This document shows, one piece after another, positions 1-8,850 of a stretch of 64,000 nucleotides of DNA. Location of the stretch: contig NZ_UUOC01000053.1 of assembly GCF_900590755.1 (NCBI RefSeq), positions 1 to 64,000 on the forward strand, read 5' to 3'. Numbering within the stretch: position 1 is the first letter of the stretch; each line of letters opens with the position of its first letter. This DNA comes from Pseudomonas viridiflava. GTDB lineage: Bacteria; Pseudomonadota; Gammaproteobacteria; Pseudomonadales; Pseudomonadaceae. Both the position numbers and the translations under genes were made by a program. A model generated the notes under the pieces. That model was not told where the DNA came from. It searched no databases and worked only from the letters and a program-made list of their open reading frames with translations.

Positions 1-3000
1 GCAACCCAATCCCGCTGTCCTTGATCATGTAGCTCAAGCGATCCTGTGGATACGCCGGGTCGAGCGGCACGTAAGCCCCGCCAGCCTTGAGGATCGCCAG
101 CAGGCCAACGATCATTTCCAGCCCACGCTCCACCGCCAGCCCTACCCGTACCTCAGGGCCAACGCCGCGAGCGATCAATTGATGGGCTATTTGGTTGGCT
201 TGTTGATTCAGCTCGGCATAGGTCAATTCCTCGCCATCAAAACTCAGAGCGATGGCATCCGGCGAACGCTCCACCTGAGCCTCGATTTTTTGGGCAAGGC
301 TGTGTTCGACGTTGAAGCAAAGCCGGGCCGGGTTCCACTGTTCCAGCGTCGCCTGCTGATCAAAACCAAGATGCCCCAGACACGCATCCGGCTGCTCGAC
401 CATCCCCAGCAACAACGCTCGCAGATGCCCGTCAATCTGCCCGATCAGCGCCGCATCGAAGTGCCCCACGGCGTAGCTGTAATGCAACGACAACTGCTCT
501 CCCAGGCCAATCGCCAGGGTCAGCGGGTAGTGAGCCTGTTCGCTGTTGCGCACTTCACCAAAGCTCAACTGCGAACCTGCGCCCTGCTCCAGCGCTGCCG
601 AAATCGGGTAGTTCTCGAACACCAGCAAAGTGTCGAACAGCGCAGCGCCATCCAGTTGCGCCCAGCGTTGAATCTCGGCCAGTGGCGTGTGTTCATGCTC
701 GCGCAGGTTGAGGTTGAGGGTTTGCAGCTGTTGCAGCCAGTCGCCCAGTTTCTGCTCGGCCAGTGGGCTGGCGATGACCGGCAGCGTGTTGATGAACAAA
801 CCCAACTGCTGCTCGATACCGCGCAACTGCCCCGGACGCCCGGACACAGTGGCGCCAAAACACACGCAGCTCTGCCCGGTATAGCGTTGCAACACCAGCA
901 GCCATGCCGCTTGCAGCAGCGTGTTGACGGTGACTTTCTGCTGCCGGGCGAACTCGCTCAGGCGGCGGGTCTGCTCGGTGTCCAGCGACTGGTAATGATC
1001 GGCATGCCGCTCGACCGCCGCTGCCGCCGGGCTTTGCGCCAATTGCGTCGACTCGGCAAGATCAGCCAGTTGCGACCGCCAGAAAGCCTCGCTGCGGCCA
1101 GGATCCTGCGCCTGCAGCCAGCCGATGTATTCGGCATAACCCGCTGACGCGCCTGCCTGAAAGCTACCTTGATAACGCTGCACGATTTCGCCCAGCAACT
1201 GAGTGTTGCTCCAGCCATCGAGCAGGATGTGATGGTGGGTGTAGATCAGGTGATAGTGGGTTGTACCGGTGCGCACCAGTTGCAGACGCAACAGCGGTGC
1301 CTGGCTCAGATCGAAGGGTTGCTGATCGGTATCGGCCAAGGCATCCAGTGCCGCCGGCAAATCATCGCGAGCCCGCCAGTCATGCTCAACGAACGGCACG
1401 CTGAGCTGCTTGCGCACCAGTTGCAACGGCTGCTCAAAGTCGCCTTGCCATAGGAACTGGGTGCGCAGAATCGGGTGGGCATTGAGCGCCGCCTGCCAGG
1501 CTTGCCGGAAGCGCTCGGGGTCGACACCCTGAATATCCAGGCGCATTTGATTGATGTAATGCCGGGTGTCCGGCGCGTACTGGAAATGGAACAGCATGCC
1601 CTGCTGCATGGGCGCCAGCGGGTAAATATCTTCGATCTGTTCAGCAGGCAGCGGCAGTTGATCCAGTTGCTGCTGGGTAAGCCGCGCCAGGGGGAAATCC
1701 GCCGGTGTGACGCCACGGTTCTGCGTATCACAGCAATGCTCGATCAGCGCCTTGAGTTCATCGGCGTAGGCGTCCACCAGCCGCTGGATGGTCGCCGCAT
1801 GGAACACTTCGTGGCTGAAATTCCACTCCATCAGCAGTTCTCCACCGAACACCTGACCTTCGATGCTCAACCAGTTGGCCAACGGCGCCTCAAGGCCTTG
1901 CCCTTGCCCGCTGCCTTCTGTGGCGGGAGCAAACGTAGCCTGTGCGTCGAACTGCTGATCGAACTGGCCCAGATAGTTGAACGTGATACGCGGTTGAGCA
2001 CCGGTTTCGAGCAGTTCACCGGAGCTCAGATAACGCAGAACGCCGTAGCCCACGCCTTTGTTCGGCACGCTGCGCAGTTGCTCTTTGATCGCCTTGATCG
2101 AATCGGCGATGCCCTCCACAGGCGCCAACCGCAGCGGGTATAGGCTGGTAAACCAGCCCACGGTTCGGGTCAGGTCGATGTCGTCGAACAGTTGCTCGCG
2201 GCCATGGCCTTCCAGCTGAACCAGCGTGGCGTCCTGCCCGGTCCAGCGGCAAATGACCCGACTCAAAGCGGTCAGCAGCAGATCGTTGACCTGCGTGCGG
2301 TAAGCCGTTGGAGCCTGTTGCAGCAATTTCCGGGTGCGCTGTGCATCGAGACGCAAGCTGATCCGGCGGGCTTGCGCGTTGGTTTGCCGACCCTCGGGGT
2401 TGTCCCGTGGCAGGTCTGATGCAGGGTCCTGGATCTGGCCCTGCCAGTAACCCAGCTCCTTTTGCAGTTCAGGGCCGTTGGCGTACTCAGCCAAGCGTGC
2501 CGCCCACTGCTGATAGGAACTGGTTTTGTGTTCAATACTCAAGGTTTCGCCGCGTTGAAGTCGTGCATAAGCCAGCTGCAAATCTTCCAGCAGCACCCGC
2601 CAGGAAACCCCGTCTACTGCCAGGTGATGAACCACCAGCAATAGCCGCTGGCTGCCGTCCGCCATCCCCACCAGCAAGGCGCGCAACAACGGCCCGTCCC
2701 GCAAATCCAGGCTCGCCTGTGCCGCGTTGCAGTGCGCGCGCAGTTGCTCGACCGATGCGGCGGTGCGTTGCCAGAGCTCCAAAGATGCCTTGTCGGCATG
2801 CCACTGCTGCCAGCCTTGCCCGTCATCACTGAAACGCAACCGCAAGGCATCGTGCTGCACCACCAGCCAGTCCAGCGCCTGAGTCAGCGCCGCTACATTT
2901 ACCGCATCATCAGCACGCAACAGCACCGCCTGGTTCCAGTGCTCACGCTGGGGGATGGACTGCTGGAAAAACCACTGCTGGATCGGGGTCAGCAGCACAT

Positions 3001-6000
3001 CACCGCTGACGATTTCCTGATTGAGCCCGGCGGCCTGCTCTTGCACCGCAACTTCAGCCAGACCACGCAGGGTCTGGTACTGAAACAGATCGCGAGGGGT
3101 CAGGCTCAGGCCCGCTTGCCGGGCACGGCTGACCACCTGAATCGAGACGATGGAATCACCGCCCAACTCGAAGAAATTGTCGTCCAGCCCCACTTGCTCG
3201 ATGCCGAGAAGCTGCTGCCAAATCTCGGCCAGGGTGATTTCCCGGTGACTTTGCGGTGCGCTGAAAACCAACCCCTGCTCAGCATCCGGCGCGGGCAAGG
3301 CCTTGCGATCCAGCTTGCCGTTGGGGGTGGTGGGCAGTTGCTCAAGTTGCACGAAAACGCTGGGCGCCATGTAGTCCGGCAGGGTCAGCAGCACATGGCT
3401 TTTGAGCTGTTGATTGAGGGCTTGAGCATCGTCCTGGATGACTCGCGGGACGACGTAAGCCACCAGCGTCTTGCCCTCATGAACCAGCACCACGGCGTCT
3501 TTGACTTGCGGGTGTTGCAACAGCCGCGCTTCGATTTCCCCCAGCTCGATCCGAAAGCCGCGCAGTTTGATTTGATGATCGATGCGGCCGATGTACTCGA
3601 TGACGCCGTCCGCCCGGTAGCGCGCCAGGTCACCGGTGCGATACAGGCGCTCGCCGCTGGTGGAAAACGGATCGGGCACAAAACGCTCGGCGGTCAAACC
3701 GGGACGCAACAGATACCCCCTGGTGATGCCCTCGCCCGCCAGATACAGCTCGGCGGGGACGCCAACAGGCACCGGCTGCAAGTCGCCGTCCAGAAGGTAG
3801 CTGCGGGTGTTGCTCAGGGGTCGGCCGATGTTCGCCGTGCCGCCCGCTGTGCGGCGGGTCCAGGTGGAATAGGTGGTGTCTTCGGACGGGCCATACAAGT
3901 CGTAGACGTGTTGGATATGGGGCAGTTGATACAGCGCCTCTACCAGCGCCTGCTTGAGGGGTTCGCCCGCCAGATTGATGATCCGCACGCCGGGAGGAAT
4001 CTGCCCAAGCCGCTGCAAACCAGCAATCGCCGACGGCACGCTGTTGATCAAGCGCACGCAATCTCGACCCGGCAACTCGGGCAGTTCCAACGCATTGGCT
4101 GCCAGCACAATGAAGCCGCCGCTGGCCAGGGTGACAAAGATTTCCCACACCGACAGGTCGAAGCAAACGGACGTCGACGCCAGCACACCTTGCAGATCCT
4201 CGCGGCTATAAATCTGCTGCGACCAATGAATCAAGGCAGCGACGTTGCGATGAGCAATCGCCACGCCCTTGGGCTTGCCGGTGGAGCCGGAGGTGTAAAT
4301 CACATAGGCCAGATTCTGCGCCGACACCTGTTGTTGCGGCGCCGTGCCCGGATAGGTCGACAGCCAACTGGCATGATCCAGCAGCACCACGGCGGCCTGG
4401 GTGGCAGGCAAACCGGTCAGCACTTCGGTTTCGGTCAACAGCACCCGCGCCTGGCTGTCTTCCAGCATGTAGGCCACGCGCTCGGCGGGATATTGCGGGT
4501 CCAGCGGCACGTAAGCGCCACCGGCTTTGAGCACCGCCAGCAGCGCGACGATCAGCTCACTGCTGCGGTTCAAGGCCACGCCGACCCGCACTTCCGGGCC
4601 AACGCCCAGCTCGATCAGCTTATGCGCCAACTGGTTGGCCCGAGTATCTAGCTGCTGGTAGCTCAACTGCTGCTCGCCATCGATCAGCGCCAGTTCGTCT
4701 GGCCGTGCAGCCACCTGTTCGGCGATCAGTTCATGGATGCATTGGTTGTGCGGGTAATCGAGGGCGTTGTGATTCCAATCTTGGATCAGGGTCTTGTATT
4801 CGCTGGCATCAAGCATCGACAGTTCGCCGACACACTGCTGCGGATCGCGGACGATAGCTTGCAACAGATTGGTCCAGTGGCGGGCCATGCGCTGGATGGT
4901 TGCTGGCTCGAACAGGTCGCTGGCGTAGGTCAGCGCGGCTTGGAGCTTGCCGGCTTTCTCCCAGGTATCCAGGGTCAGATCGAACTGGGTGCTGCGACCC
5001 TGATTTGCCACCAGCTCAAGGCTCAACCCGGAAGCAGTCTTGATCGAGCTGATATCGGCCACCTGCGGCTGATGGTTGTACATCACCTGAAACAGCGGCG
5101 TATGGCTCAGGCTGCGTTCCAGCTTGAGGGCTTCCACCAACTGCTCGAAGGGTAAATCCTGATGAGCCTGAGCGCCCAGCGCCGCCTGTTTGATGGCTTG
5201 CAGCAGATCGCTGATGCGGCTCTGGCCATCCAGCCGGGTGCGCAACACCTGAGTATTGACGAAGAAGCCGATCAGCCCTTCGATTTCACTGCGATTGCGG
5301 TTGGCAATTGGCACGCCGACGCGGATATCGCCCTGGCCGGTATAGCGATGCAGCAGCACGTTGAACGAGCCGAGCAACAGCATGAACAAGGTGATGTTGT
5401 GTCGCTGAGCCAAACCTCGCAGCTGTTCGACCAATTGGTCGTCCACCGCAAACTCGTGACGCACCCCGCGATAACTGGAAACGGCCGGCCGTGGGTGATC
5501 AAGGGGAAGCTCAAGTGGCGGATGCTCGTCACCGAGCTGGGCCTGCCAGTATTCCAGCTGTCGCGCCTGCTCCCCCGCCTCCAGCCAGCGCCGCTGCCAC
5601 AAGGCGTAGTCGCTGTACTGAATCGCCAGCGGCGGCAACTGCGCTGGACGGCCCTGTTGATGGGCGTCATAAAAGCCGGTGAACTCGTCGATCAGGACGT
5701 TCATCGACCAGCCGTCGGACACGATATGGTGCAGGGTCAGCAGCAGCACATGTTCATCTGCTGCCAGCTTGAGCAACTTGACCCGCAGCAAAGGCCCACG
5801 GCCCAGATCGAAAGGTTCGGCCGCCTGTTGCCTTGCCTCGTCGAGCACTTTGGCTTCGCGCTCGACCTCAGGCAGCGCACTGAAATCCTCGCGACCGATG
5901 ACCAGCGGCGCCTCGCACGGCACCTGATGCAGGCTGTCGTCGCTGCGCCGTTCGAACACCGTGCGCAGGGTTTCGTGGCGCTCGATCAGGCTGGCGAATG

Positions 6001-6274
6001 CCCGCTCAACCGCCACTTCATCCAGCCGCCCCCGCAGACGCACCGCGCCGGGCAGGTTGTAGGCGGCGCTTTGCGGATCGAGCTGCCAGAGAAACCACAT
6101 GCGTTGCTGGGCGTAAGACAGCGCATCCCGATCCACGGCGGTCACTCCCTGGGGGATCGGAAACACCGAAAACTCAACCCCCTCCTGGCGCAACCCCTTG
6201 ATAAACAGCTGGCGCTTTTGCAGCGGCAACTCAATGAAGCGGCGGGCGAGTTTCAGGGAGTCTTGTGCATTCAT
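1..6274 (-). CDS. Non-ribosomal peptide synthetase, pyoverdine type (partial, 3' end outside window)
   Basis: About 2090 residues are visible in one unbroken frame, and the gene runs off the left edge. Domain order is C1 (residues about 45-480, HHIVSDG at about 180), A1 (about 510-1000, A3 motif YTSGSTGKPKG at about 655), T1 (LGGDS at about 1040), E (about 1080-1510, HHLAVDG at about 1215, NYLGQF at about 1430), C2 (about 1520-1950, HHHILLDG at about 1683) and the start of A2. The specificity positions of A1 read D-L-W-N-N-A-L-T-Y with the A10 lysine. This is one residue from the DLFNNALTYK signature I recall for alanine, and the E domain would make it D-Ala. The N-terminal C domain means this is an extension subunit that accepts a chain from another synthetase. 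The N-terminus (MNAQDSLKLARRFIELP) and the use of E domains resemble PvdI/PvdJ-type pyoverdine synthetases and not lipopeptide synthetases, which use dual C/E domains. The ATG at 6274 is chosen because homology begins there. NRPS identity is certain; pyoverdine is inferred. Confidence 0.93.
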   Translation of the reverse strand, partial: MNAQDSLKLARRFIELPLQKRQLFIKGLRQEGVEFSVFPIPQGVTAVDRDALSYAQQRMWFLWQLDPQSAAYNLPGAVRLRGRLDEVAVERAFASLIERHETLRTVFERRSDDSLHQVPCEAPLVIGREDFSALPEVEREAKVLDEARQQAAEPFDLGRGPLLRVKLLKLAADEHVLLLTLHHIVSDGWSMNVLIDEFTGFYDAHQQGRPAQLPPLAIQYSDYALWQRRWLEAGEQARQLEYWQAQLGDEHPPLELPLDHPRPAVSSYRGVRHEFAVDDQLVEQLRGLAQRHNITLFMLLLGSFNVLLHRYTGQGDIRVGVPIANRNRSEIEGLIGFFVNTQVLRTRLDGQSRISDLLQAIKQAALGAQAHQDLPFEQLVEALKLERSLSHTPLFQVMYNHQPQVADISSIKTASGLSLELVANQGRSTQFDLTLDTWEKAGKLQAALTYASDLFEPATIQRMARHWTNLLQAIVRDPQQCVGELSMLDASEYKTLIQDWNHNALDYPHNQCIHELIAEQVAARPDELALIDGEQQLSYQQLDTRANQLAHKLIELGVGPEVRVGVALNRSSELIVALLAVLKAGGAYVPLDPQYPAERVAYMLEDSQARVLLTETEVLTGLPATQAAVVLLDHASWLSTYPGTAPQQQVSAQNLAYVIYTSGSTGKPKGVAIAHRNVAALIHWSQQIYSREDLQGVLASTSVCFDLSVWEIFVTLASGGFIVLAANALELPELPGRDCVRLINSVPSAIAGLQRLGQIPPGVRIINLAGEPLKQALVEALYQLPHIQHVYDLYGPSEDTTYSTWTRRTAGGTANIGRPLSNTRSYLLDGDLQPVPVGVPAELYLAGEGITRGYLLRPGLTAERFVPDPFSTSGERLYRTGDLARYRADGVIEYIGRIDHQIKLRGFRIELGEIEARLLQHPQVKDAVVLVHEGKTLVAYVVPRVIQDDAQALNQQLKSHVLLTLPDYMAPSVFVQLEQLPTTPNGKLDRKALPAPDAEQGLVFSAPQSHREITLAEIWQQLLGIEQVGLDDNFFELGGDSIVSIQVVSRARQAGLSLTPRDLFQYQTLRGLAEVAVQEQAAGLNQEIVSGDVLLTPIQQWFFQQSIPQREHWNQAVLLRADDAVNVAALTQALDWLVVQHDALRLRFSDDGQGWQQWHADKASLELWQRTAASVEQLRAHCNAAQASLDLRDGPLLRALLVGMADGSQRLLLVVHHLAVDGVSWRVLLEDLQLAYARLQRGETLSIEHKTSSYQQWAARLAEYANGPELQKELGYWQGQIQDPASDLPRDNPEGRQTNAQARRISLRLDAQRTRKLLQQAPTAYRTQVNDLLLTALSRVICRWTGQDATLVQLEGHGREQLFDDIDLTRTVGWFTSLYPLRLAPVEGIADSIKAIKEQLRSVPNKGVGYGVLRYLSSGELLETGAQPRITFNYLGQFDQQFDAQATFAPATEGSGQGQGLEAPLANWLSIEGQVFGGELLMEWNFSHEVFHAATIQRLVDAYADELKALIEHCCDTQNRGVTPADFPLARLTQQQLDQLPLPAEQIEDIYPLAPMQQGMLFHFQYAPDTRHYINQMRLDIQGVDPERFRQAWQAALNAHPILRTQFLWQGDFEQPLQLVRKQLSVPFVEHDWRARDDLPAALDALADTDQQPFDLSQAPLLRLQLVRTGTTHYHLIYTHHHILLDGWSNTQLLGEIVQRYQGSFQAGASAGYAEYIGWLQAQDPGRSEAFWRSQLADLAESTQLAQSPAAAAVERHADHYQSLDTEQTRRLSEFARQQKVTVNTLLQAAWLLVLQRYTGQSCVCFGATVSGRPGQLRGIEQQLGLFINTLPVIASPLAEQKLGDWLQQLQTLNLNLREHEHTPLAEIQRWAQLDGAALFDTLLVFENYPISAALEQGAGSQLSFGEVRNSEQAHYPLTLAIGLGEQLSLHYSYAVGHFDAALIGQIDGHLRALLLGMVEQPDACLGHLGFDQQATLEQWNPARLCFNVEHSLAQKIEAQVERSPDAIALSFDGEELTYAELNQQANQIAHQLIARGVGPEVRVGLAVERGLEMIVGLLAILKAGGAYVPLDPAYPQDRLSYMIKDSGIGL

Positions 6275-6331
6275 CTGGAAGCATCCGTCATCGAAAGGTT
6301 GGGAGCCGCAGGCTCGACCAGTCCTCAGAAA

Positions 6332-6356
6332 ACGGATGGGGTGGGGGGAAAATTAA
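6332..6356 (-). promoter_or_regulatory. Possible PvdS-type (iron-starvation) promoter of the NRPS gene
   Basis: On the minus strand TTAAT (6356-6352) is followed after exactly 17 bases by CGT (6334-6332). The PvdS sigma-factor promoter is described as TAAAT-N16/17-CGT, so this is 4 of 5 at -35 with a full -10. Transcription would start near 6320, leaving a leader of about 45 bases before the ATG. The -35 is imperfect and the motif is short, so this is only a candidate. Confidence 0.35.
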
Positions 6357-6381
6357 TGGGGCTCTACCTGACGCTACTTAT

Positions 6382-6471
6382 CTGTAGGAGTGAGCTCGCT
6401 CGCGATAGGGTCAGGTCAGGCAATACTTTTTCAACTTATCTAACTCATCGCGAGCAAGCTCACTCCTACAG
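6382..6471. repeat. REP-type paired inverted repeat, family A
   Basis: Arms CTGTAGGAGTGAGCTCGCTC and its near-complement ending ACTCCTACAG enclose a short unrelated spacer. It lies between the divergent NRPS and SCP2-JmjC genes. The same family recurs at 31968-32058. Confidence 0.85.
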
Positions 6472-6552
6472 CGGAAACCGAGGAAGGCAATAAATTTCCT
6501 GGCCGACCGTTCGTTCCCCCTTCAACCCCTGCCATAACAAGAGTGCCCCGCC

Positions 6553-7686
6553 GTGGATCTGCAGCCCGTTCTGTCCAAGCTGTTCGTCAATGCCGGTTCA
6601 GTCGGTATCGAAGGTGTCTTTCAGTTCATCTTCGGCGCCGAGCAGGCGATCTGGTCGGACGTGCAGGCCCGCACCGTGACCGAAAGCGGCCGCCACGCGC
6701 AGCCGGATGTGACCATCGAAGTCAGCAGCAACGACTTCCTCGGCATCATGAGCGGCGTGGCGAATGTGGAAGAGCTGTTCGCCAGCGGTCGCCTGAAAAT
6801 CCTTGGCAACATGGGCCTGGCGACAATGCTGCCGCAGATCATCGACAGCGCCCGACGCGGCAACGGCCAGCCCGCCAAAGTCGACATGAACCAGCGCTAC
6901 CCGACGCCGCCGCGCCTGAGCGAACGGGTCTCGGCCAGCCTGCCGACCCAGAAGACTGTGGAACGGCGACCACGCAGCGAAGTGACGGTTACTGAGTTCC
7001 GCAACAATTACCTGCTAGAAGGCATTCCACTGATCATCAGCGACGCCCTGCAAGACTGGCCGCTGTTCAACATGAGCCGGAAGCAGTCCCTGAGCCACTT
7101 CGCCGAACTGCAAGGCATCACCCGCCATGGCGACTACGTGAAGAAGACCTTCTCCACGGACCGCGACTTCCGCTCGACGTCCATGGCCGATTTCATCGCC
7201 TCCCTGGAGCAACCCGCCAAAAAAGGCGCCGACGCCCAGCCACCGGCGTACATGGGCAACAACATCCTGCCCGCGCAACTTCTGGCGCAGATCGACTACC
7301 CGCCTTACTTTGCGCGCTCGCTGTATGTCGCGCCACGCATCTGGATCGGCCCAAAAGGCACCCTGACCCCGCTGCATCGCGACGACACCGACAACCTCTT
7401 CGCCCAGGTCTGGGGCCAGAAATCTTTCATCCTCGCCGCCCCCCACCATCGCCCCGCGCTGGGCACCTGGTCCACCTCCCCCAAAGGCGGCCTGGACGGC
7501 TGCGACTTCAACCCCGACGCCCCGGACTACCAACGCTTCCCCGCTGCCAGGGACGTGACCTTTTTGCGCATTGTCTTACAGGCAGGGGATTTACTGTTTT
7601 TGCCGGAGGGCTGGTTTCATCAGGTGGAATCGGTGACCACGTCGCTGTCAGTGAATTTCTGGGTGAATTCGGGGCGGGGGTGGTAG
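6553..7686 (+). CDS. SCP2 - JmjC/cupin-like fusion protein, putative Fe(II)/2-oxoglutarate hydroxylase
   Basis: 377 residues from a GTG start. Residues about 1-110 resemble an SCP2 sterol-carrier fold (GVFQFIFGAEQAIW followed by the SNDFLGIMSG region). Residues about 130-375 form a cupin_8/JmjC domain with the metal triad visible as His275-x-Asp277 (PLHRDD) and His356 (GWFHQVES). Such domains normally hydroxylate an amino acid side chain using iron, oxygen and 2-oxoglutarate. The gene is divergent from a pyoverdine-type NRPS, which suggests, but does not prove, that it hydroxylates a residue of the peptide or handles a lipophilic intermediate. There is no signal peptide, so it should be cytoplasmic. 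The ribosome site is weak (AAGAG about 12 bases upstream), so the start is less certain than the family. Confidence 0.85.
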   Translation: MDLQPVLSKLFVNAGSVGIEGVFQFIFGAEQAIWSDVQARTVTESGRHAQPDVTIEVSSNDFLGIMSGVANVEELFASGRLKILGNMGLATMLPQIIDSARRGNGQPAKVDMNQRYPTPPRLSERVSASLPTQKTVERRPRSEVTVTEFRNNYLLEGIPLIISDALQDWPLFNMSRKQSLSHFAELQGITRHGDYVKKTFSTDRDFRSTSMADFIASLEQPAKKGADAQPPAYMGNNILPAQLLAQIDYPPYFARSLYVAPRIWIGPKGTLTPLHRDDTDNLFAQVWGQKSFILAAPHHRPALGTWSTSPKGGLDGCDFNPDAPDYQRFPAARDVTFLRIVLQAGDLLFLPEGWFHQVESVTTSLSVNFWVNSGRGW

Positions 7687-7710
7687 CGCTGTAGCGTTGC
7701 AGACAATGCA

Positions 7711-7800
7711 GTGGGACCGGCTTTAGCCGGGAAGGCGGTATTTCTGTCGATACAGATTTAGAGGATGTACCGGCCCTTTCCCGGCTAAAGCCGGTCCCAC
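7711..7800. repeat. REP-type paired inverted repeat, family B
   Basis: GTGGGACCGGCTTTAGCCGG and its complement CCGGCTAAAGCCGGTCCCAC flank about 45 bases. It sits just behind the SCP2-JmjC gene. Further copies are at 29688, 39448 and 40845. Confidence 0.88.
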
Positions 7801-7882
7801 AAGATATCTGCGTGCATCCCAACGCGCCCCAACACAAAGCACCCGCGCCCCAAAAAATGCCTGTTAGCGGGCCACCGCTTTA

Positions 7883-7908
7883 ATTGGTTCACGCGTCCCT
7901 GAACCAAT
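7883..7908. promoter_or_regulatory. Perfect inverted repeat, likely operator of the FadR-type regulator
   Basis: ATTGGTTCA (7883-7891) and TGAACCAAT (7900-7908) form a perfect 9-base inverted repeat with an 8-base spacer. Related half-sites follow at 7923-7930 (TGAACCAA) and 8009-8016 (GAACCAAT). All lie upstream of a GntR/FadR regulator gene and of a sigma-54-like promoter, which is the usual place for an autoregulatory or operon operator. The regulator-operator pairing is inferred. Confidence 0.6.
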
Positions 7909-8022
7909 CACCGCTCATCTCCTGAACCAAGCGCCCGAACCTTTGTTAATTGGCCCATAGGTTGCCGCCTGCCCGCCATAACGGGACAAAAACCAGCCGT
8001 TCTGGCACGAACCAATTTCCAT

Positions 8023-8038
8023 TGGCATCGCTCTTGCA
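8023..8038 (+). promoter_or_regulatory. Sigma-54 (RpoN) type -24/-12 promoter
   Basis: TGGCATCGCTCTTGCA matches the consensus TGGCAYR-N4-TTGCW, with GG at 8024-8025 and GC at 8036-8037, exactly 12 bases apart. Transcription would begin near 8049, about 55-65 bases before the regulator gene. Nitrogen-responsive RpoN control would fit a peptide-scavenging operon. No clear NtrC site was found. Confidence 0.6.
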
Positions 8039-8103
8039 CCAGCCCATACGTACCGAATGCCTGCCTGCGGGCAAATCGGGACGTCTTTTTTGGTCTGCTG
8101 TGA

Positions 8104-8850
8104 GTGACCACGATGCAAAGGTTCGACCCTGACACAACCATTGATAACTCTTCGAAGATGGCACTCGATGCCTTGCGGCAGATGGTCGCCCAGCATGCGG
8201 CGTTTCCGCAGCGGGCGTTGCCGACCGAACGGGATCTGGCCGCTGATTTTGGCGTCAGCCGCCGGGCGATTCGGCGGGCGCTGTCGGTGCTGGAAGCCGA
8301 AGGGCAGATCTGGCGCCGCCAGGGTAAAGGGACCTTTGTCGGCCCTACCCCGCCCAGCGCGGCCATGAGTTTCGCCAAGCTTTCCGGGCGGACCAATTTC
8401 AGCGAGGTCATGGAAGCTCGCCTGCATCTGGAACCGGCGCTGGCATCCCTGGCGGCGGTACGGGCCAACGGTGAGCAGATGGCGATTCTGCGCCGCCTGG
8501 CCGAACGCACCACTCGCCAGCAGTCAGCCGAACACCCGGATGCCGAAGGCATTGAGTTATGGGACAGCGCCCTGCATCGCGGCATCGCCGAGGCCGCAGG
8601 CAACCGGCTGATGCTGGACATCTTTGAAATGCTCGACGCGATCCGCCTCGACCCGGCCTGGCGCGACCTGCGCCATCGGGCCCGCAACGCCGACCGCCTC
8701 GACACGTACAGCCACGACCACGACGACATCGTCGGCGCTATCGAAAGCCGTGATCCGGTCAAGGCTGCCACCGCCATGCGCGGCCATTTGCGCGCGCTGC
8801 AACAGGCGCTGGATAACGTCATCAATCAAGATCTGGAGGCAAGTTTATGA
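8104..8850 (+). CDS. GntR/FadR-family transcriptional regulator
   Basis: 248 residues from GTG 8104; an ATG at 8113 is an equally possible start and neither has a strong ribosome site. Residues about 18-78 carry the winged helix (PTERDLAADFGVSRRAIRRA, then the GKGTFVG wing). The remainder is a helical FCD effector domain typical of the FadR subfamily, which binds small carboxylic acids or amino acids. The stop overlaps the start of the transporter ATPase gene by four bases, so the regulator is the first gene of the peptide-uptake operon and probably controls it through the inverted repeat at 7883-7908. The ligand is unknown. Confidence 0.9.
   Translation: MTTMQRFDPDTTIDNSSKMALDALRQMVAQHAAFPQRALPTERDLAADFGVSRRAIRRALSVLEAEGQIWRRQGKGTFVGPTPPSAAMSFAKLSGRTNFSEVMEARLHLEPALASLAAVRANGEQMAILRRLAERTTRQQSAEHPDAEGIELWDSALHRGIAEAAGNRLMLDIFEMLDAIRLDPAWRDLRHRARNADRLDTYSHDHDDIVGAIESRDPVKAATAMRGHLRALQQALDNVINQDLEASL

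Noticed and set aside
2732..4651. Long plus-strand reading frame opposite the NRPS (639 codons), and similar ones at 179-1147 and 5162-6493
   Set aside because: They are the complement of high-GC NRPS coding sequence, have low-complexity Q/R/H-rich products and no ribosome sites; the minus strand has complete NRPS domains.
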